The translations under genes were made by a program, and so were the position numbers. Below are positions 43,272 through 45,634 of a stretch of DNA of 45,634 nucleotides, one piece after another; position 1 is the stretch's first letter; every line of letters starts with the position of its first letter. This stretch comes from Fen-1258 sp964441505 (GTDB lineage: Bacteria; Bacteroidota; Ignavibacteria; Ignavibacteriales; Melioribacteraceae), in assembly GCA_964441505.1 (NCBI GenBank), contig CAYTUV010000028.1, positions 1-45,634 on the forward strand. Reading direction: 5' to 3'. The notes beneath the pieces were generated by a model that had not been told where the DNA came from, did no database searches, and was given only the letters and a program-made list of their open reading frames with translations.

Positions 43272-43278
43272 ACTTTAG

Positions 43279-44163
43279 ATGGCAACACTCCGCGACATAA
43301 AAGGAAGAATCAAGGGTGTTAAGAGCACTCAGCAGATTACCAAAGCAATGAAGATGGTTGCAGCGGCTCGTCTGCGCCGTGCTCAGGAAAATATTCTTAA
43401 TGCTAAACCATACTCAAAAAAGATAGCGGAGATGCTTCGGCATCTTCTGAGCATTGAAAAAAATTTTAACAATCCTCTTTTTCTTGAAAGAGAAGTAAAA
43501 CGTATTGCTCTTATTGTTGTCACTTCCGACCGCGGATTATGCGGCGGTTTCAATATGAACGTTATACGTAAAACCGAAGAGATGGCCAAAGATGAACTGG
43601 CATACTTCAATCAAAATGGAAATTTGGATTTTTATTGTATCGGTAAAAAAGGTAACGATTATTTTACTAAAAGACCCTACAACGTTATTGGTTCCTACCC
43701 TGGAATTTTTTCCCACTTAAAATTTGAGTTTGCGTCCGGACTAATTAAAGAACTCACAGCCAAATATATTTCCGGCGAGATTGATAAAGTTTTGGTTGTG
43801 TACAATGAATTTAAATCTGTCATTCAGCAGAAAACTACTGTTGAGCAGTTGTTCCCAATTAAGCCGTTTGAGAGTAAGAGCAATGAACCGGTGCAGGATG
43901 TTGATTATATCTATGAGCCGGACAAAGTAAGAATCATTAATACTCTTCTGCCTAAGCAATTAAATGCTCAGATGTGGACGACTTTGCTTGATTCTTACGC
44001 TGCAGAATTGGGAGCTAGAATGACTGCGATGGATATGGCCACAGAGAATGCAAAAGAACTAATTCGTTCTCTGAACTTGACCTACAATAAAGTCCGCCAG
44101 GCATCCATCACAAAAGAGATTTTAGAGATTGTTTCCGGAGCGAACGCCCTTAAAGAATCATAA
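43279..44163 (+). CDS. atpG: ATP synthase F1 subunit gamma
   Basis: The 294-residue rotor subunit. Both ends form the coiled-coil shaft: KSTQQITKAMKMVAAARLRR at the N-terminus and SYAAELGARMTAMDMATENA near the C-terminus. The central domain has SDRGLCGGFN. The operon ends here: atpD and atpC do not follow, and the next gene is ffh with its own promoter. Confidence 0.95.
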   Translation: MATLRDIKGRIKGVKSTQQITKAMKMVAAARLRRAQENILNAKPYSKKIAEMLRHLLSIEKNFNNPLFLEREVKRIALIVVTSDRGLCGGFNMNVIRKTEEMAKDELAYFNQNGNLDFYCIGKKGNDYFTKRPYNVIGSYPGIFSHLKFEFASGLIKELTAKYISGEIDKVLVVYNEFKSVIQQKTTVEQLFPIKPFESKSNEPVQDVDYIYEPDKVRIINTLLPKQLNAQMWTTLLDSYAAELGARMTAMDMATENAKELIRSLNLTYNKVRQASITKEILEIVSGANALKES

Positions 44164-44173
44164 TTAGTTTACG

Positions 44174-44204
44174 TTTGAAATGAAGTTCCTTTTTCTTATC
44201 TTTA
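44174..44204 (+). promoter_or_regulatory. Bacteroidota-type promoter for ffh
   Basis: TTTG at 44174-44177, a 19-base spacer and TATCTTTA at 44197-44204 match the TTTG, 19 bases, TAnnTTTG consensus with one mismatch in the last base. Transcription would start near 44209-44211, leaving only about 12 bases before the ATG at 44222. Confidence 0.7.
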
Positions 44205-44221
44205 ATTAGGGTTGGTGTACA

Positions 44222-45556
44222 ATGCTCGATGATTTAACCGAAAAGCTGGAACGGGCGTTAAAAAAAATCACCGGCCAGGGAAAATTGACTGAGTCAAATA
44301 TCTCGGATACTCTCCGGGATATTAGACGTGTTCTTTTAGATGCTGATGTTAATTACAAAGTCGCCAAAAAATTTATAGATGATGTAAAAGAGAAAGCACT
44401 TGGCACTGAAGTTCTGAATTCTGTTTCGCCGGGGCAGCTCATCACAAAAATTATGTATGATGAGCTGACAATCTTATTGGGCGGAACCGGATCTGAACTT
44501 ACACTAAATGCTTCCGGTATTACTGTTATTATGCTGATCGGACTTCAGGGTTGCGGTAAAACAACCTTTAGTGCAAAACTGGCTAAGTCGCTGAAAAGTA
44601 AGAAACGAAATGTTCTTTTAGTTGCTGCAGACGTTTACAGACCAGCTGCTATTAAGCAATTGCAGATTCTGGGAAGTCAGATTGACGTCCCTGTCTTTAC
44701 AATTGATGAGAGCAAGGAACCTGTAAAGATTGCCACCGAAGCTCTCCTCTATGCAAAAGAGAAGGGGCTTAATACTGTCATCATTGATACTGCAGGTAGA
44801 CTGCACGTTGATGAAGATATGATGAATGAAGCCGCTCAAATTAAAGCCAAAGTTAATCCAACCGAAACTTTGTTTGTTGTGGACTCCATGACAGGACAGG
44901 ATGCGGTAAATTCAGCAAAAGCATTTCATGATAAAGTAGAATTTGATGGTGTTGTTCTTACAAAGTTAGATGGTGATTCTAGAGGTGGTTGTGTTCTTTC
45001 AATTCGTGCTGTTGTAGATCGTCCGGTTAAGTTCGTCAGTCTTGGTGAAAAACTAGATTCTATAGAATCTTTTTATCCGGATAGAATGGCTTCCAGGATT
45101 CTTGGGAAGGGAGATGTAATTTCTCTTGTTGAAAAAGCCCAAGCACAATTTGACGAAAAAGAAGCCGGAGATCTTGAAAAGAAGTTCAGAGAAAATAAAT
45201 TCGACTTTGACGATTTTCTGAAACAGATCAAGATGATCAAGAAGATGGGCTCGTTAAAGAGTTTGCTTGGAATGGTTCCGGGAATCAGTTCGGCTGTTAA
45301 AAACGCCGATGTGGATGAAAAACAATTGATAGTGGTTGAATCTGTTATTCAATCGATGACCAAAAAAGAAAGAGCGAATCCGAAAATATTAAACGGAAGC
45401 AGAAGAAAGAGGATTGCACGCGGAAGCGGTAATACGGTACAGGATGTAAACAGGCTAATAAAGCAGTTCGAGCAGATGCAGCAGATGATGAGAATGATGA
45501 ACAAGAATTCCGGAAAGTTTTCATTACCAAACCTGCCTACCAGCAGGCGGGTATGA
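44222..45556 (+). CDS. ffh: Signal recognition particle protein Ffh (SRP54)
   Basis: The 444-residue SRP GTPase, which binds signal sequences of membrane proteins and docks with FtsY. The N-domain helices lead to the G domain: GLQGCGKTT (107-115), VAADVYRPAA, DTAGRLHVDE and TKLDGDSRGG. The C-terminal M domain (about 300-444) has GSGNTVQDVNRLIKQF and a methionine-rich tail (QMQQMMRMMNK) that binds signal peptides and 4.5S RNA. The last residues (NLPTSRRV) overlap a hairpin-forming repeat. rpsP follows after 47 bases. Confidence 0.96.
   Translation: MLDDLTEKLERALKKITGQGKLTESNISDTLRDIRRVLLDADVNYKVAKKFIDDVKEKALGTEVLNSVSPGQLITKIMYDELTILLGGTGSELTLNASGITVIMLIGLQGCGKTTFSAKLAKSLKSKKRNVLLVAADVYRPAAIKQLQILGSQIDVPVFTIDESKEPVKIATEALLYAKEKGLNTVIIDTAGRLHVDEDMMNEAAQIKAKVNPTETLFVVDSMTGQDAVNSAKAFHDKVEFDGVVLTKLDGDSRGGCVLSIRAVVDRPVKFVSLGEKLDSIESFYPDRMASRILGKGDVISLVEKAQAQFDEKEAGDLEKKFRENKFDFDDFLKQIKMIKKMGSLKSLLGMVPGISSAVKNADVDEKQLIVVESVIQSMTKKERANPKILNGSRRKRIARGSGNTVQDVNRLIKQFEQMQQMMRMMNKNSGKFSLPNLPTSRRV
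45531..45552. repeat. Hairpin at the 3' end of ffh
   Basis: ACCTGCCT (45531-45538) pairs with AGGCGGGT (45545-45552) around ACCAGC, with one T-G wobble. It encodes the last residues of Ffh (stop at 45554). No T-run follows, so it is not a terminator. Sequences of the CCTGCC...GGCAGG type are known to me as frequent intergenic palindromes in several bacterial groups. Confidence 0.6.
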
Positions 45557-45603
45557 AAAACATAAGATATAATTAGTTAATAAAATCAATAAGGAGTAAC
45601 AAA

Positions 45604-45634
45604 TTGGCAGTTAAGTTAAGACTGAGAAGAATGG
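45604..45634 (+). CDS. rpsP: Ribosomal protein S16, 5' fragment
   Basis: The window ends inside this gene. AAGGAG (45591-45596) precedes a TTG start at 45604, and the readable residues after the start are AVKLRLRRM, the conserved S16 N-terminus. An ffh-rpsP order is common in many bacteria. Only ten codons are present. Confidence 0.85.
   Translation, partial: MAVKLRLRRM

Overview
The window looks like chromosomal DNA from a Gram-negative member of the Bacteroidota/Ignavibacteria side of the FCB group. It is AT-rich. The supporting signs are a T9SS type A sorting domain with a PorV-type barrel and a TonB-dependent receptor, a GWxTD-family protein, an F-type ATP synthase operon without beta and epsilon genes, and two promoters with the Bacteroidota -33/-7 layout (TTTG, 19 bases, TAnnTTTG). 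Clear Shine-Dalgarno sites (AAGGAG/AGGAG) and the overall gene content fit Ignavibacteria better than Bacteroidia. This assignment is inference, with no database search. All genes but one (4841-5653) lie on the + strand.

Left part (1-17.3 kb): a surface polysaccharide locus. It holds a methyltransferase, two GT4 glycosyltransferases, a Wzx-type flippase, a secreted protein on the minus strand, three more glycosyltransferases, an L-2-hydroxyglutarate oxidase, a polyprenyl-phosphate sugar-1-phosphate transferase (PHPT), a polyprenol-phosphate mannosyltransferase-like enzyme and a GT2 fused to a degenerate PHPT. accA, a hotdog thioesterase and a second flippase follow. The PHPT would start a lipid-linked glycan, the glycosyltransferases would extend it and the flippases would export it. 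No Wzy-type polymerase is visible.

Middle part (17.4-25 kb): dut, a tandem heptamer repeat, dnaE, then a promoter-led operon with a FabL-like enoyl reductase, an acyl-CoA dehydrogenase and thioredoxin. A secreted beta-propeller protein follows.

Surface-protein block (25-33 kb): a possible 22-residue leader ORF, a TonB-dependent receptor, a large T9SS-sorted protein and a PorV-family barrel, closed by a strong terminator. A nested inverted-repeat (MITE-like) element lies just downstream.

Right part (33-45.6 kb): a secreted alpha/beta hydrolase; an envelope cluster (GWxTD protein, LpxL-like acyltransferase, GT9, M23 peptidase, bactofilin); then atpZ, a small membrane protein and atpB-E-F-H-A-G. 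The last genes are ffh and the first codons of rpsP.

The observations most worth checking are the GT2/pseudo-PHPT fusion (12437-14422), the apparent AUC start of the first flippase (3366), the leader ORF before the TonB receptor, the receptor/T9SS/PorV triad, and the repeat elements between genes.
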